Notes under the pieces: model-generated
The model's input: only the letters and a program-made list of their open reading frames with translations
Told to the model about the DNA's origin: nothing
Database searches by the model: none
NCBI GenBank assembly: GCA_963813345.1
Contig: CAWEYR010000030.1
Coordinates: forward strand, 363,011-427,010
Source: CAWDDA01 sp963813345
GTDB lineage: Bacteria > Acidobacteriota > Blastocatellia > RBC074
DNA: 64,000 nt
Reading direction: 5' to 3'
Translations under genes and position numbers: made by a program
In this document: positions 18,969 through 29,016 of the stretch, piece after piece
How the letters are laid out: each line of letters starts with the position of its first letter
How positions within the stretch are numbered: the stretch's first letter is position 1

Positions 18969-19093
18969 AGTCTGGGAGGCCGCTGTGGGCTCTACTGACC
19001 TTGACTACCGGGGCTTATTACAGCGAAGGATACGGTGTAAAGGCATCTTTAAGACTCAATCTTCAGAACCATATCAGATGCCAAATATTACTA

Positions 19094-19172
19094 GTGCGTT
19101 GTACCGCCTTTAGGCGAAATCTTAAAATCGTAGTAATCTTAAGATTCCGCCTGAAGACGGTACAACGTACCT
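19094..19172. repeat. Palindromic repeat, family A, diverged copy
   Basis: GTGCGTTGTACCGCCTTTAG and its inverse ...GACGGTACAACGTACCT enclose AATCTTAAAATCG/TAATCTTAAGATT. Lies just past the stop of the minus-strand gene at 19185. Confidence 0.8.
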
Positions 19173-19184
19173 TTACCCTGGGGT

Positions 19185-20615
19185 TTACGGTCTTGTCGTC
19201 GGGGGCAGATCGTCCTTGAAGGGCTCTACATCTGGAACTACTTTGACACCGGTCGTGAACTTGTACGGCGCGAGCGTAAGATCGCTCGGGAACGTAAGCT
19301 CAACCATGTACGCGGTGTAGCCTTTCTTCGGGGGCGACACGCGGGCACTGAACTCGCCATTACCCTTGTCCTCGAGTGTTGTGCTCGTCCATTTCGGACC
19401 GATCGTTGTGATCCTGAAGTCGCGTGATCCCGGATTTGTCGCCTGCCATAACTTGACAGCGTTTGGCTTGGTAGTCGTCTTCACCCGGATCGTGCCATCC
19501 GCTTCGATATTCCACGAATACTGCGGAAGGGCAGCGCCAGTCAGGACCGAGTTGTAGCACGCAAGCACGGTGAACCACGCATCAGAACCGCTCAGCGAAT
19601 GTTCCGCGTTTGGCACATAGCGCAGATGCTTTACGCCTGACAGATCGTTGTAATAGAACTGCCACGAGTCCGGAAGAAAGAACTGATCGCCTGTCGCGTT
19701 GATGATGAACTTCGGCATCGTCAACCGGCTGCGATACTCATATGGCTCCTCGATCTTCATCAGCTTGCGGTACTGCGGAGTTCCGCTCCAGTCCATGATG
19801 TTCAACTCCTCGTAGTCGTTGACAGCTGGAGCGTAATATCCATAAACGGCGAAATGATGCCGGAACGATGGCTCGATGTTCAACAGGTCAATAACCAGCG
19901 GAACGATCGCGACCACGCGTTTATCGACGACAGCCGTCGCCCACGTTGTCCATCCTCGCTTCGAACCCCCTGCGACAACAAAACCGTCAATCGCCACGTT
20001 CCCGCCGGCTTCGCTCTTGCAGACTGAAACCACTGTATCCATGGCGCGAACCGCGGCCTTTGTCATCGGCAGCCGCGCAGGCCACACCTCATCACCTGTA
20101 CGCAGATACTTGTCCCACGTATAGGCAATCATTTCGTCCTCGGTCCTTGGCTTCTTGTCATCGGAAAAAGTCAGCGGCTGGTTTGGGACCATTCGCAGCT
20201 CCGTCACGACCGACTTTGTCGTGGTTGCGATCTGGATCATCTGAGCGTTTGCATCCTTTGGCGCTGCGCTGTTGTTGTTACCGCCACTAATGTACAAGAG
20301 CGATTTCGTCGTTTTGACTTCATCCGGCTTCACCACCACCATCCAGTGCCGCCAGACATTGCGATCGACTTCGTTTGTCGATCGCCACGTCTGTGAAGTC
20401 ATATCGACAACAAACGTCGTATAGCCTTTACCCACCACCTTACTGATAACTTCATACTTGTAGCTCGGATCAGGCGCTGCGACGTAACGATCGAGCGCGG
20501 TCTGTTCTGCCTGTGATGCCCGTGCGGTGGCCTGTGCCTGCGCCTGTGCCTGCGCGCGAACGGAGCTTATGAATAGCAGCACGAGTGCTGCACTTACTAA
20601 GATTCTCTTTGTCAA
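19185..20615 (-). CDS. PhoPQ-activated pathogenicity-related protein (PqaA-like hydrolase)
   Basis: Exported alpha/beta-hydrolase-like protein of 476 residues. A signal peptide ends in an odd RAQAQAQAQATARA tract. Family features are YISGGNNNSAAP near residue 110, the nucleophile elbow VAGGSKRGWTTW near 220 (Gly-Gly-Ser-Lys-Arg-Gly), Asp in INATGDQFFLPDSW near 315, and His in PNAEHSLSG near 340, giving a plausible Ser-Asp-His triad. Relatives include PqaA of Salmonella and AprA of Dictyostelium; no reaction is established. TTG at 20615 is taken as start because AAGGAGAG lies 6 bases ahead. The frame is intact. The DUF1501 gene lies just upstream on the same strand (11 bases). Confidence 0.88.
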   Translation of the reverse strand: MTKRILVSAALVLLFISSVRAQAQAQAQATARASQAEQTALDRYVAAPDPSYKYEVISKVVGKGYTTFVVDMTSQTWRSTNEVDRNVWRHWMVVVKPDEVKTTKSLLYISGGNNNSAAPKDANAQMIQIATTTKSVVTELRMVPNQPLTFSDDKKPRTEDEMIAYTWDKYLRTGDEVWPARLPMTKAAVRAMDTVVSVCKSEAGGNVAIDGFVVAGGSKRGWTTWATAVVDKRVVAIVPLVIDLLNIEPSFRHHFAVYGYYAPAVNDYEELNIMDWSGTPQYRKLMKIEEPYEYRSRLTMPKFIINATGDQFFLPDSWQFYYNDLSGVKHLRYVPNAEHSLSGSDAWFTVLACYNSVLTGAALPQYSWNIEADGTIRVKTTTKPNAVKLWQATNPGSRDFRITTIGPKWTSTTLEDKGNGEFSARVSPPKKGYTAYMVELTFPSDLTLAPYKFTTGVKVVPDVEPFKDDLPPTTRP

Positions 20616-20625
20616 AATTCTCTCC

Positions 20626-21995
20626 TTAACCGAAGACTTTGAGGATTGGATCGCCGCCGAAGTTCGTCAAACGTTGATCGCGGCCTCCATAATAATAGGT
20701 AAGCTTTCTGTGGTCGATTCCGAGCGCATAAAGAATCGTCGCATGGAGATCGTGCACCGAATAAGGTTCCTCGACAGCCTTGTAACCAAATTCGTCAGTT
20801 GCACCGATCACCTGTCCGCCTTTAACGCCTCCGCCCGCAAGCCACATCGTAAATCCAAGCGGATTATGGTCCCTGCCAATCGCTGACTGCGAGATCGGCA
20901 TCCTTCCAAACTCTCCGCCCCATACGACGAGAGTCGAATCGAGAAGGCCTTTAGCCTTCAAATCTCGCAAAAGTCCCGCAATCGGTTTGTCTGTCTCCGC
21001 GCAATGCATGCGATGGTTCTCATCGAGCCCGTAGTGCGCATCCCACGACTCCTGCTGATGTCCGCCACCACTGTATAGTTGCACGAACCGAACACCTCGC
21101 TCGACCAGCCGGCGCGCGACCAGACACTGGCGCCCGTAATAGTCCGTAGTCTTTTCGCCGATACCGTAAAGCCTGCGTCGTCGCAGCAGTCTCCTTTGAG
21201 ATATCGACAGCTTCCGGAGCGTGAGTCTGCATCTGAAATGCCAGCTCGTAGGACGCGACGCGCGCTTCGAGATCAGAGTTGCCCGGACGACTCTTTCGAT
21301 GCTCTTCGTTGAGTTTCTGTATGAAATCGATCTCGGCGCGCTGACGGTGAGGATCAACCGACTTCGGAGGAGTCAGATCGACGATCGGCGTATTGCCGGT
21401 GCGAAATGCCGTGCCCTGATATCCCGCCGGCATGAATCCCGAGCTCCAGTTCGGAGCTCCGCCAATCGGCCCTCCACGCCAGTCATACATCACAATAAAC
21501 GACGGCAGGTTTTTGTTCTCAGTACCGAGACCATAGACCATCCACGAACCGAGACACGGATTGCCCGGCCGCATGTTCCCGCTGTTCATCATGAAAATGG
21601 CGGGCGAATGATTGTTGCTTGTCGTATGCAGACGAGCGAATGACGCAGAGGTCATCGACGCACTCCGCGACATTCGGAAAGAGCTCCGAGACGTCAATTC
21701 CTGACTGGCCGTACTTCTTGAAGCTGTAGGGCGAGGCCATCAGATTGCCGGGATTGCCAAAGAAGACGTCGATGGCGCCCTTGCCCGTCATCGGCTTGCC
21801 ATGATGGCGTGTCAGATCGGGCTTCGGGTCGAACAGATCCACCTGGCTCGGTCCGCCATACATGAACAAGAAGATGATGGATTTAGCCTTCGCGCTGGCG
21901 CGGACGATCTCAGGGTGAAGCAGTCCTGTGAGAGCAACGCCTCCAAAACCTGCTCCTGCTCGGATCAATAATTCTCTACGGGAAAGACTAGCCAC
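20626..21995 (-). CDS. DUF1501 (sulfatase-like) protein, Tat-type leader (frame breaks)
   Basis: Member of the DUF1501 family found with PSD1 proteins in Planctomycetes and Acidobacteria. It begins SLSRRELLIRAGAGFGGVALTGLL (twin-Arg-like leader), then FLFMYGGPSQVDLFDPKPDL, HHGKPMTGKG, WMVYGLGTENKNLPSFIV, GRQCLVARRLVERGVRFVQLYSGGGHQQ.WDAH, LVVWGGEFGRMP and GRDHNPLGFTMWLAGGGVKGG. The frame changes near 21630 and 21180. GTG at 21995 is preferred over a longer start at 22085 because the extra residues are translated ACACGGAA repeat. It is likely a secreted or periplasmic protein of complex polysaccharide use, by association only. Confidence 0.85.
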
Positions 21996-22004
21996 GGGGA
22001 AAAC

Positions 22005-22143
22005 ATTACCACGGAACACACGGAAAAAAGACACGGAAAACACGGAACAATCAACAAACAATTCTCTTCTCTGAAGAAGTGCCAATGATAATCAACATGT
22101 TCCGTGTCTATCCGTGTCTCCTTTCCGTGTGTTCCGTGGTTAA
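22005..22143. repeat. ACACGGAA inverted repeat
   Basis: TACCACGGAACACACGGAAA...GACACGGAAAACACGGAAC is mirrored by GTTCCGTGTCTATCCGTGTC...CCGTGTGTTCCGTGG across the gap between the DUF1501 and PSD1 genes (stretches split at motif borders). Confidence 0.7.
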
Positions 22144-24537
22144 TCAACATACACAAACTCATTCACATTAAAGAGCGCATGACAGAGTTCTTTGAGCGAG
22201 AGGGATTTTGCCCATTGACGTTCGTTGTCAGTCGGTGCGCGACCAAGCGCCAGCTCGAAAGCCCTTCCGACGGGATCTTTGTCTTGAGAGACTCGCTCAG
22301 CGAAATAGCCCGCCTGCTCGAGCACCATCTCGTTGTTGAGCAATGCCAGCGCTTGTGGAGAAACAGTCGACACGGAACGCACCGGTGCCGACACAGTTGT
22401 CGCCGGACAGTCAAACACTTCGATCAATGGCAACAACACCGACCTCTTTACAAATATATACACACTCCGCCGCCACACATCAGGTCCTTCTTTGGCATCG
22501 AGGGGCCATCGCGGGCGCGAGCCGGTATTGACTACAGCCGGATCGATGCGCGGATAGATTCCGGGACCTCCCATCTGCGGATTGAGCTTGCCGCTGACCA
22601 TCAGGATACTGTCGCGTATGATCTCGGCTTCGATCCTCTGAGGTGCGCGTCGCTGCCGGTACGTGCTCGACGTCAGGATCAGGCGGTGCATCGCCTTCCA
22701 GCTCCATCCACGCGCTACGAACTCGGTTGCCAGCCAGTCAAGCAGTTCAGGATGCGTCGGACGATCGCCGGTCGAGCCAAAATCACTTGACGTTCGCACA
22801 ATCCCCTTGCCGAAATGATATTGCCAGATGCGATTCACTGCGACTCGTGATGTCAGCGGGTTGTCCGCACGGGCAATCCAGTCAGCAAGCTGGCGGCGCC
22901 GGTTTACGGAGAGCGAGATCCTTCTCAGGCGCGAGCACTATCGGCAGTCCTGGCCCCACTTCTTCGCCTTTGCTTCTCCAGTCGCCCCGTTTAAGGAGGT
23001 ATGCTTTTCCCGGATCGGGTTTATCAGTGATTCCCATTGCGGCGGGAAGGGGCTTGGGACGAGTCTTGTTGATACGCTCGATCTCTCCGACCAACGCCTT
23101 CCGCTCCTTGACTGCTTCGGGTGAGAGCCGCTCTTCGATCTCTTCAGACTGCAGCTTGACGTCCTTTGCAAACCTCTTTGCTGTTTCCAGCCGGAATTGC
23201 TCGCGAGTCTTTCCTTCAAGCGCATTCGAGCTTTCGGCGAGACGCACATGGAATTCGACTTTCTCGCGAAGCAGTTCATCTCGCACCGGCTTCTCAATTA
23301 GCGCGACCTTGTTAAAGTATCGCTTTGCCTGCAGGTCTATTTCCTTGTTACGAGCCTTGAAACTCTCGGCCTCTGCCGGCCCGACGAGAAGTCGATCATT
23401 CTTCTTGAAAGGGAAGAAGACTGCCTGCATGCGGTAATAATCGCGCTGCGGGATCGGATCGTACTTGTGGTCGTGGCAGCGGGCACAGCCTACGGTCAGA
23501 GCCAGGAAGACCGACGACGTCGTCGTCACCATGTCATCGAGCTCATCCGTTCGCGTCTCTTCGTTGCTTGCATTGTCAACGGTCGGGCCGTTGCGGCAGA
23601 AGCCGGTTGGGATCGACGCGGCAGCATCCTCTGGTGATATCTGGTCGGCGGCGAGTTGAAGACGGATGAACTGATCGTATGGCAGATCATCGTTGAACGC
23701 TTTGATCACCCAGTCACGATAGCGCCACGCGTGCGGGCGATCGACGTCAAATTCATAACCTCCACTATCGGCATAGCGCGCAAGATCGAGCCAGTGCCGA
23801 CCCCATCGTTCGCCATAGTGCTGCGACGCCAGCAGCCGATCAATTACTTTTGCATATGCCGCATCAGATGGGTCCTTGAGAAACTCGGCCATTTCTTCAG
23901 GAGTTGGCGGAAGACCTATGAGATCGAAATAGACACGCCGGAGAAGTACTCGCGGATCAACGGCTGGAGCGGGCTTTTCACCCTTCTCCTCCATTTTCTT
24001 AAGAATGAAAGCATCGATGTCGTTTCGAACCCATGCCTTCTGCATGACAGCAGGAACCTGCGGACGTACCGGATTCCGGAATGACCAGAACTGGCGATCC
24101 TTGTCAGTCACCGGCAATCCCGGAGCGCGCACCGGAGCAGCCTCGACTGCCGATGAATCCGTCGTGAGGCGTGTCACGCCGGTGATCCACTTCGCGATCG
24201 TGTCGATCTCTACATCGGACAGCTTCCCGAGACCCATCGGCATGGCCGGCTCTTCCGCGTGCGTAATCAGCTTGTACAGCAAACTCTTTTTCGGGTCGCC
24301 CGGGACGATAGTTGCGCCTCGTCCACCGCCTTTTAGGGCTGAGTCTTCCGTACGCAGGTCGAGTCCGGACCGCTGAACAGTCGATCCGTGACACATAACG
24401 CATTTGGCTGCAAAGATCGGCGCCACCTTCTGCTGGAAGAATTCCGGCTCGTTTCCGCTCCCATATTCGGAATAGTTGTGAACCAGTCCAAACGAGGAGC
24501 CCAGGAGGAGAACGAGGATGAGCTTCGCAGTGTTCAT
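22140..24537 (-). CDS. PSD1 and planctomycete cytochrome C domain protein (one frame break)
   Basis: A large exported protein of about 800 residues. After the leader (LILVLLLGSSFGLVHN) comes a cytochrome-c-like domain with one heme motif CVMCH and distal Met (PAMPMGLGKLS), then the DUF1549 domain (WVRNDIDAFILKKMEEKGEKPAP, RRVYFDLIGLPPTPEEMAEFL, YGERWGRHWLDLARYADSGGYEFD) and the DUF1553 domain (AVNRIWQYHFGKGIVRTSSDFG, LDWLATEFVARGWSWKAMHRLI). A frame slip lies near 22885. It is encoded upstream of DUF1501 on the same strand; the pair is a known conserved neighbourhood and may form an extracytoplasmic redox/hydrolysis unit. Confidence 0.88.
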
Positions 24538-24618
24538 TGTGAAAATACATTATTAGTATCGGTCATTTGTCGCGTCAACCTTGATGAGTCAGCCGCGGTC
24601 AAGCAAAATTGCGGCGCA

Positions 24619-25740
24619 ATGGACTTTGATCTAAGCAAACCACAAAAGCTCCTCAAGGATTCGGCGCGCGCGCTGCTCTCGCGAGAGTGTCCGAACGAAC
24701 AGGTGCGCGCACTCGCTCAGACTGAAACCGCATTCGACGAAGGTCTCTGGCAGACGATCGCCGATCAGGGTTGGCTCGGCCTGCTTATTTCCGAAGAGTA
24801 TGGAGGCCTTGGTCTTGGTCTCGTTGACATGTGTGTAGTCGTCGAAGAGATGGGAAGGGCGTGCCTGCCCGGCCCGTTTCTCTCGACACTCTGGGCGGCG
24901 GCCCTGATAGAGAGGGCAGGGAGCGAAGGCCAGCGGCGTCAGTTTCTCGACGCCATCTCGGCGGGCACGCTCAAGGCGACAGTGGCTTTTCTCGAGGAGC
25001 AGGCTGACTGGAACCGGGACGCGGTCACGTTGAAATGTGACATCGACGGCAAGAATGTGGTTCTCAATGGAAGAAAGCTCTTCGTCACGGATGCGCAGAT
25101 CGCCGATTGCATCATCTGTGTGGCGAGATCGGGAGACGAAATAGTGCTCGTTCCGGTTCCGGGTGACATCCGAGGTATGACGGTGACTGCGACACCAGGA
25201 ATTGATCCTACGCGCAAGCTCTATTCTATCGACTTCGACAACGTCAAGGTTGCAGCGAATGAGATCCTCGAGTCAGCGCGAGACGCAGGCGGTGCGCTTG
25301 ACCGCGCTAACGAAGTCGCGACGGTTGCACTTTCGGCCGAGATGCTTGGGGGGATGCAGTGGGTTCTTGCCGAAACAGTTGAATTCGCCAAGACGCGCAA
25401 GCAGTTCGATCGCCCGATCGGGGCCTACCAGGCAGTTCAGCATCAATGCGCGGATATGTTTCTGCAAACGGAGAGCGCGCGCTCGGCGGTCTACTATGCG
25501 GCCTGGGCCGTTTCGGAAAACGACCGTCGGCGAGCCTTGCGGTTTCAATTGCGAAAGCTTACTGCTCAGATGCAAGCCGCGAAGTCGGCAACCGCGGAAT
25601 CCAGGTTCATGGCGGGATCGGCTTCACCTGGGAACACAATCTGCATCTTTATTACAAGCGCGCAAAGGCATCAGAGATCATGTTTGGTGACGCCAACTAT
25701 CACCGAGAGCGAATCGCTCATACGTCATCGATGAGGCTGA
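24619..25740 (+). CDS. Acyl-CoA dehydrogenase, short-N-terminus type (frame break)
   Basis: About 373 residues. It starts MDFDLSKPQKLLKDSARALL, followed by WLGLLISEEYGGLGLGLVDMCVV, a degenerate central beta-domain (VVLNGRKLFVTDAQIADCII) and the C-terminal helical domain (FAKTRKQFDRPIGAYQAVQHQCADM, then in another frame AYCSDASREVGNRGIQVHGGIGFTWEHNLHLYYKR). 'KQFDRPI..(F/Y)QAVQH' and 'QVHGGIG(F/Y)TWE' are strong family marks. The frame changes near 25530. The end is uncertain: the frame runs into the family B repeat at 25759 (VQALACG...). It is divergent from PSD1 and not linked to an ETF gene. Confidence 0.85.
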
Positions 25741-25758
25741 GTAGGAGTGAGAGTGTTA

Positions 25759-25835
25759 GAGTTCAAGCTTTAGCTTGCGGCTGCATGCCACAGATCAGTA
25801 AGGTCTCAGAAGCACCCAAGCTAAAGCTTGAACTC
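25759..25835. repeat. GAGTTCAAGCTTTAGCTTG inverted repeat, family B
   Basis: Arms GAGTTCAAGCTTTAGCTTG and CAAGCTAAAGCTTGAACTC, 39 bases apart, at the junction of the converging acyl-CoA dehydrogenase and holB genes. Confidence 0.88.
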
Positions 25836-25850
25836 AAAGACTCTCATTAC

Positions 25851-26866
25851 TCAGCATTCAGCACTCTGAAAAATTTCGTCAAGCGCGACCCTCAAGTTAA
25901 CATTTACGATCAGGTTTTCGCGGAGCTCATTGAACTTCTCGCTCCAGGCGATGACTCTCGTGAGGGTCGCTGTGCGTGCCAGGCCGGGCAAGTCTTGAAT
26001 GTTCGTCGATGTTTGTAATCTCAGATTCCGGACCGCCCGAGGCGAGGATCAGCAGATCACGCAGCAGTCTTGTAAGCATGTTGAGCATCTTTTCAAAAGA
26101 CGGCCGGTCGAGCTTTCCAAAATGCTCAGCAGCCTTTATCAACCGCACTCGACGGGGTTGCGGGCCGGCATTGCCGCTCGTCATCTCCAGCAAGCAGCTC
26201 GAGCAGCTCGATAAGCTCTCGCCTCTCTTTCTTATATTCAGCCAGGTCAATCGCCGTGGCCTGCCCGATACGACCTTCTGTAAGGCGCGCGAGAAGCGAC
26301 GACTCGTCTTGCGGCCGGCGAAAGGTCCGAATGAGGTAAGCTTCCATCTCTGCAAGCGACAGAGCTGAAAACGGTATGCGTTGCGCTCGAGAGAGAACCG
26401 TAGGCAGAAGGCTTGACGGACGCGATGTGATCAGCAGGATCGTGGATGTGAGTGGCGGCTCTTCGAGAGTCTTGAGCAGTGCGCTGGCGGCCTTTTCGCG
26501 CAAACGGTCTGCTTCGTCGATGATGAAGAATCGCTGGGCACCCTCGCGTGGTCGAAAGTAGAGTTCGCGGGCAAGTTCTCTTGCCTGATCAACCTTGATG
26601 AAATTGCCATCCGGTCTGACGGTCACCACATCACTGTGGGTGCCGAGCTCGATGCGATGGCACGAAGGGCACTCATCACAGCTGTCATTCGATCCTGAAT
26701 CCCGCTGAGCGCAGTTGGCGCTCTTTGCGAGAGTCAGCGCAAACTGCCGTTTCCCAACTCCTTCAGGCCCCGAGAAGATAAATGTGGCGCCCAGACGCTT
26801 TCGCTCGAGAAGGCGTTTCAGAATCTCCTTGTTTCGCTCGTTGCCGACTAGCGACTTGAATGACAT
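25851..26866 (-). CDS. holB: DNA polymerase III delta' subunit (frame breaks)
   Basis: Clamp-loader subunit, about 335 residues. It shows Walker A GPEGVGKRQ near residue 35, a zinc module (CAQRDSGSNDSCDECPSCHR), the Walker-B-like FFIIDEADRL, and SRC-like TLEEPPLTSTILLITSRPSSLLPTVLSRAQ in which the sensor region has 'LSRAQ' in place of the usual 'RSRC'. The C-terminal domain continues in other frames (FGKLDRPSFEKMLNMLTRLLRDLLIL..., then LARTATLTRVIAWSEKFNELRENL) to TGA at 25851. Breaks lie near 26165 and 25975. It is co-directional with tmk, a pairing very common in bacteria. As an essential gene, its breaks are most likely sequence errors. Confidence 0.88.
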
Positions 26867-26885
26867 GGCGGAGTTTTAGAGAGGA

Positions 26886-27551
26886 CTAACAGAAGGAAAC
26901 AAAGGCAACAAAGAGAGGACTGCTGGCGATCGTCTGACTCACGATTCGAATGATCTGTTCAAAGATTTGCCTGGGTGGCGCTCCCGCGTCGATGACTCGA
27001 ACACGTTCCGGCTCGTTCCGTGCAATTTCGAGATAGCCCTGACGAACACTTTCGTGAAACTCGCGAGGCTCGCGATCGAGCCTGTCCGGAGTAGCGACGT
27101 GGCTTCGATGTTTGACGCGTGAGAGAGCCTCTTCAACATCAAGATCAAAAACCAGCGTCAGATCAGGTTTGAGTCCGCCGGTTGCCAGATCGTTCAGATG
27201 CGCAATCAGCGTCAGATCGAAGCGGCGTCCATAGCCCTGAAAAGCAGTGGTAGCATCGAAGAAGCGATCGCCGAGGACGATCGAGCCGCGGGCGAGAGCG
27301 GGCCGGACTACCTGGCGAACGTGTTGCGCCCGGTCAGCCGCATAGAGAAGGAGCTCGGCGAGCGGTTCCACTCCCGAGCTCTCGGCATCGAGGATTGCGT
27401 CGCGGATGCGACGCCCTAGAGAAGTCCCACCGGGTTCGCGCGTTGCAATGAAATCAACCTGTTCCCCAGCAAGGTAGTCGGCGACCATCTGCAATTGCAG
27501 CGTCTTTCCACTCCCGTCTATTCCCTCAAAGGTAATGAGCTTCCCGCGCAC
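26886..27551 (-). CDS. tmk: Thymidylate kinase
   Basis: dTMP to dTDP kinase. P-loop FEGIDGSGKT, the DR(E/Y)-like REPGGTSLGRRIRD, base-binding ADRAQHVRQVVRPALARG, the LID-side GDRFFDATTAFQGYGR and the FDLDVEEALSRVKHR block are all present. I chose GTG at 27551 (V-R-G-K-L-I-T-F) because the longer frame from 27614 would overlap the end of hfq; the longer start remains possible. The extreme C-terminus (FVAFVSFC) looks low-complexity and may derive from intergenic sequence. Upstream of holB and downstream of hfq on one strand; frame intact. Confidence 0.93.
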   Translation of the reverse strand: MRGKLITFEGIDGSGKTLQLQMVADYLAGEQVDFIATREPGGTSLGRRIRDAILDAESSGVEPLAELLLYAADRAQHVRQVVRPALARGSIVLGDRFFDATTAFQGYGRRFDLTLIAHLNDLATGGLKPDLTLVFDLDVEEALSRVKHRSHVATPDRLDREPREFHESVRQGYLEIARNEPERVRVIDAGAPPRQIFEQIIRIVSQTIASSPLFVAFVSFC

Positions 27552-27582
27552 GCCCGGTGGTTTCGTTCCCGCCTGAGTAGAC

Positions 27583-27921
27583 CTATGTACTGCTTTCGCT
27601 CGGAGCGCCACCACCAGCCGGAGCTGTCGGAGGAGCGGTTGCCGGAGCAGGCGGTTGCGGCGGCGGAGGTTGAGCGTGGCTCTCCGGTCGCGCGTGGTGC
27701 ATGCTGCTGCGGGGCACAGAGATGGTCGAGATCGCGTGCTTGAAAATCAACTGCTCGAGATTCCCAGATTCCAGAACAACTGAAAATTTGTCAAAGCTGC
27801 GAATTCTCCCGGTCAGCTTGACGCCGCCGATGAGATAAATCGTCACATTTGTTCGGTCCCGTCGCAGGTTGTTAAGGAATCCGTCCTGGACGTTTTGTGT
27901 TGTTTGAGTAGTGTTCTCCAT
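27583..27921 (-). CDS. hfq: RNA chaperone Hfq with proline-rich tail
   Basis: Sm-like hexameric RNA chaperone. Residues about 10-70 hold the Sm1 motif (QDGFLNNLRRDRTNVTIYLIGGVKLTGRI, with the proximal-face Gln and the rim Arg-rich NLRRDR) and Sm2 (IFKHAISTI, the 'KHA' version of KHAIS). The last 40 residues are Pro/Ala-rich (QPPPPQPPAPATAPPTAPAGGG), a disordered tail of a composition unlike the acidic or Gly-rich tails of well-studied Hfqs. The start has AGAGAGG upstream. Its 3' end nearly abuts tmk. Presence of Hfq makes sRNA candidates in the window, such as 10935-11075, more credible. Confidence 0.95.
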   Translation of the reverse strand: MENTTQTTQNVQDGFLNNLRRDRTNVTIYLIGGVKLTGRIRSFDKFSVVLESGNLEQLIFKHAISTISVPRSSMHHARPESHAQPPPPQPPAPATAPPTAPAGGGAPSESST

Positions 27922-28096
27922 TGCTTGGATCGCCTCTCTTAAATTTTAAATTCTTTTTGTTGATTCTTTCATTTGACTTCAAGAGTATCGACCGGGGAAC
28001 AACACCATACTACCTGAAACTTACGGGGTTTGCCAAAGGGGGGACCATTTCCCATTGGGCGTTTTTCATTGGTGATTTTTCATTTTTGCTGGTCAT
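27922..28096. other. Intergenic region upstream of hfq
   Basis: 175 AT-richer bases between xdhC and hfq; should contain the hfq promoter, but I cannot single out a convincing pair of boxes. Confidence 0.4.
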
Positions 28097-28870
28097 TCAG
28101 CATCCTTGTACAGCATCCGCGCGCCTTTTGGAGCTCCCGTTCCTCCACGCGCGCACGAGTACGATTTCCGAGAGGATAGCCAGCGCAATCTCTTCGGGTG
28201 TCTGCGCGCCGATGTCGAGTCCTATCGGAGCGTGCACTCTTTTCAAAAGCTCGACTCCTACGCCTTCCTTCCTCATGTGTTCACGGATCGTCGTCGTTCT
28301 CCTGCGGCTGCCAATCATCCCGATGTATCGCGCCGGTCTCTCAATCACCTCGCGCAAACAAATCTCATCGTGGCGATGACCGCGCGTCACTATGACGATG
28401 TGCGACGCCGGCGTAATACTTATCGATCGAAGCGCCTGCACAAAGTCATCGGCAATCACACGAATGTTTTCGTCAGGAAACCTTTCGCGGGATGCGAAAT
28501 CGGCGCGATCGTCAATCACCGTCACTGTGAGATCGAGGAACCTCGCCGCTTGTGCCACCGCACGCCCTACATGACCGCCACCGCAAACGATCAACTCGAG
28601 GGGCGGTCTCGAAACCTCGATCAGCGCGCGCGTACCATCGATTGCTACAGTCGTTATTTCCTGGCGTTCGTCGCGAAGAATTTCGACCGCGTGAATTCGA
28701 GCTTTCTCGTCGATTTCCGGCGAGCCAAGAGTTCCTGCGACCGCCGTTCCATCCGCGGCAACCAGCAATCGTTCTGTTCCTGGAGGTTCGACGATCGAAA
28801 CTATCGCAACCGGCTCGCCTCTCTCCCGCGCGCCCGCGAGCACAAGCGCGATTTGATTTGCAGTGAGCAT
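28097..28870 (-). CDS. XdhC/CoxI family protein, XdhC_C Rossmann part
   Basis: Maturation factor for molybdenum hydroxylases such as xanthine or CO dehydrogenase (insertion or sulfuration of Mo cofactor, by family). This chain carries the Rossmann domain (ELIVCGGGHVGRAVAQAARFLDLTVTVIDDR, then HIVIVTRGHRHDEICLREVIERPARYIGMIGSRRR and IGLDIGAQTPEEIALAILSEIVLVR). The N-terminal domain typical of one-chain XdhC appears instead as a separate gene at 29017-29352. No molybdenum hydroxylase gene is in the window. Frame intact. Confidence 0.9.
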   Translation of the reverse strand: MLTANQIALVLAGARERGEPVAIVSIVEPPGTERLLVAADGTAVAGTLGSPEIDEKARIHAVEILRDERQEITTVAIDGTRALIEVSRPPLELIVCGGGHVGRAVAQAARFLDLTVTVIDDRADFASRERFPDENIRVIADDFVQALRSISITPASHIVIVTRGHRHDEICLREVIERPARYIGMIGSRRRTTTIREHMRKEGVGVELLKRVHAPIGLDIGAQTPEEIALAILSEIVLVRAWRNGSSKRRADAVQGC

Positions 28871-28873
28871 AAG

Positions 28874-29009
28874 AAGTGGTCAGTGATCAGTGGTCGGTGG
28901 TCAGTGGTCAGTTTGAGTTCAAGCTTTAGCTTGTGGTTAGCAGTTCAACCCCAAGCTAAAGCTTGAACTCAAACTTACCACTGGCCACTGACCACTGACC
29001 ACTGACCCC
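28874..29009. repeat. Nested inverted repeat, families B and F
   Basis: Outer arms are GTGGTCAGTG...-type sequence (28875-28911) and its inverse CACTGACCACTG (28978-29008). Inner arms are GAGTTCAAGCTTTAGCTTG (28915-28933) and inverse CAAGCTAAAGCTTGAACTC (about 28952-28970). It fills the whole gap between the two xdhC-type genes. Confidence 0.88.
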
Positions 29010-29016
29010 TTTTCCT

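Larger units (their letters stand above)
18859..19184. other. Intergenic region with structured leader and palindrome
   Basis: 326 bases between two minus-strand genes. It contains the nested-hairpin leader of the 18858 gene and the family A palindrome at 19094-19172; no protein gene. Confidence 0.6.

Noticed and set aside
18880..18990. c-di-GMP, cobalamin or SAM riboswitch
   Set aside because: Helix order and loop sequences do not match these consensus folds; left as an unnamed structured leader.
21996..22162. Longer N-terminus for DUF1501 and a separate 65-residue ORF
   Set aside because: Both are translations of the ACACGGAA/TTCCGTGT repeat pair.
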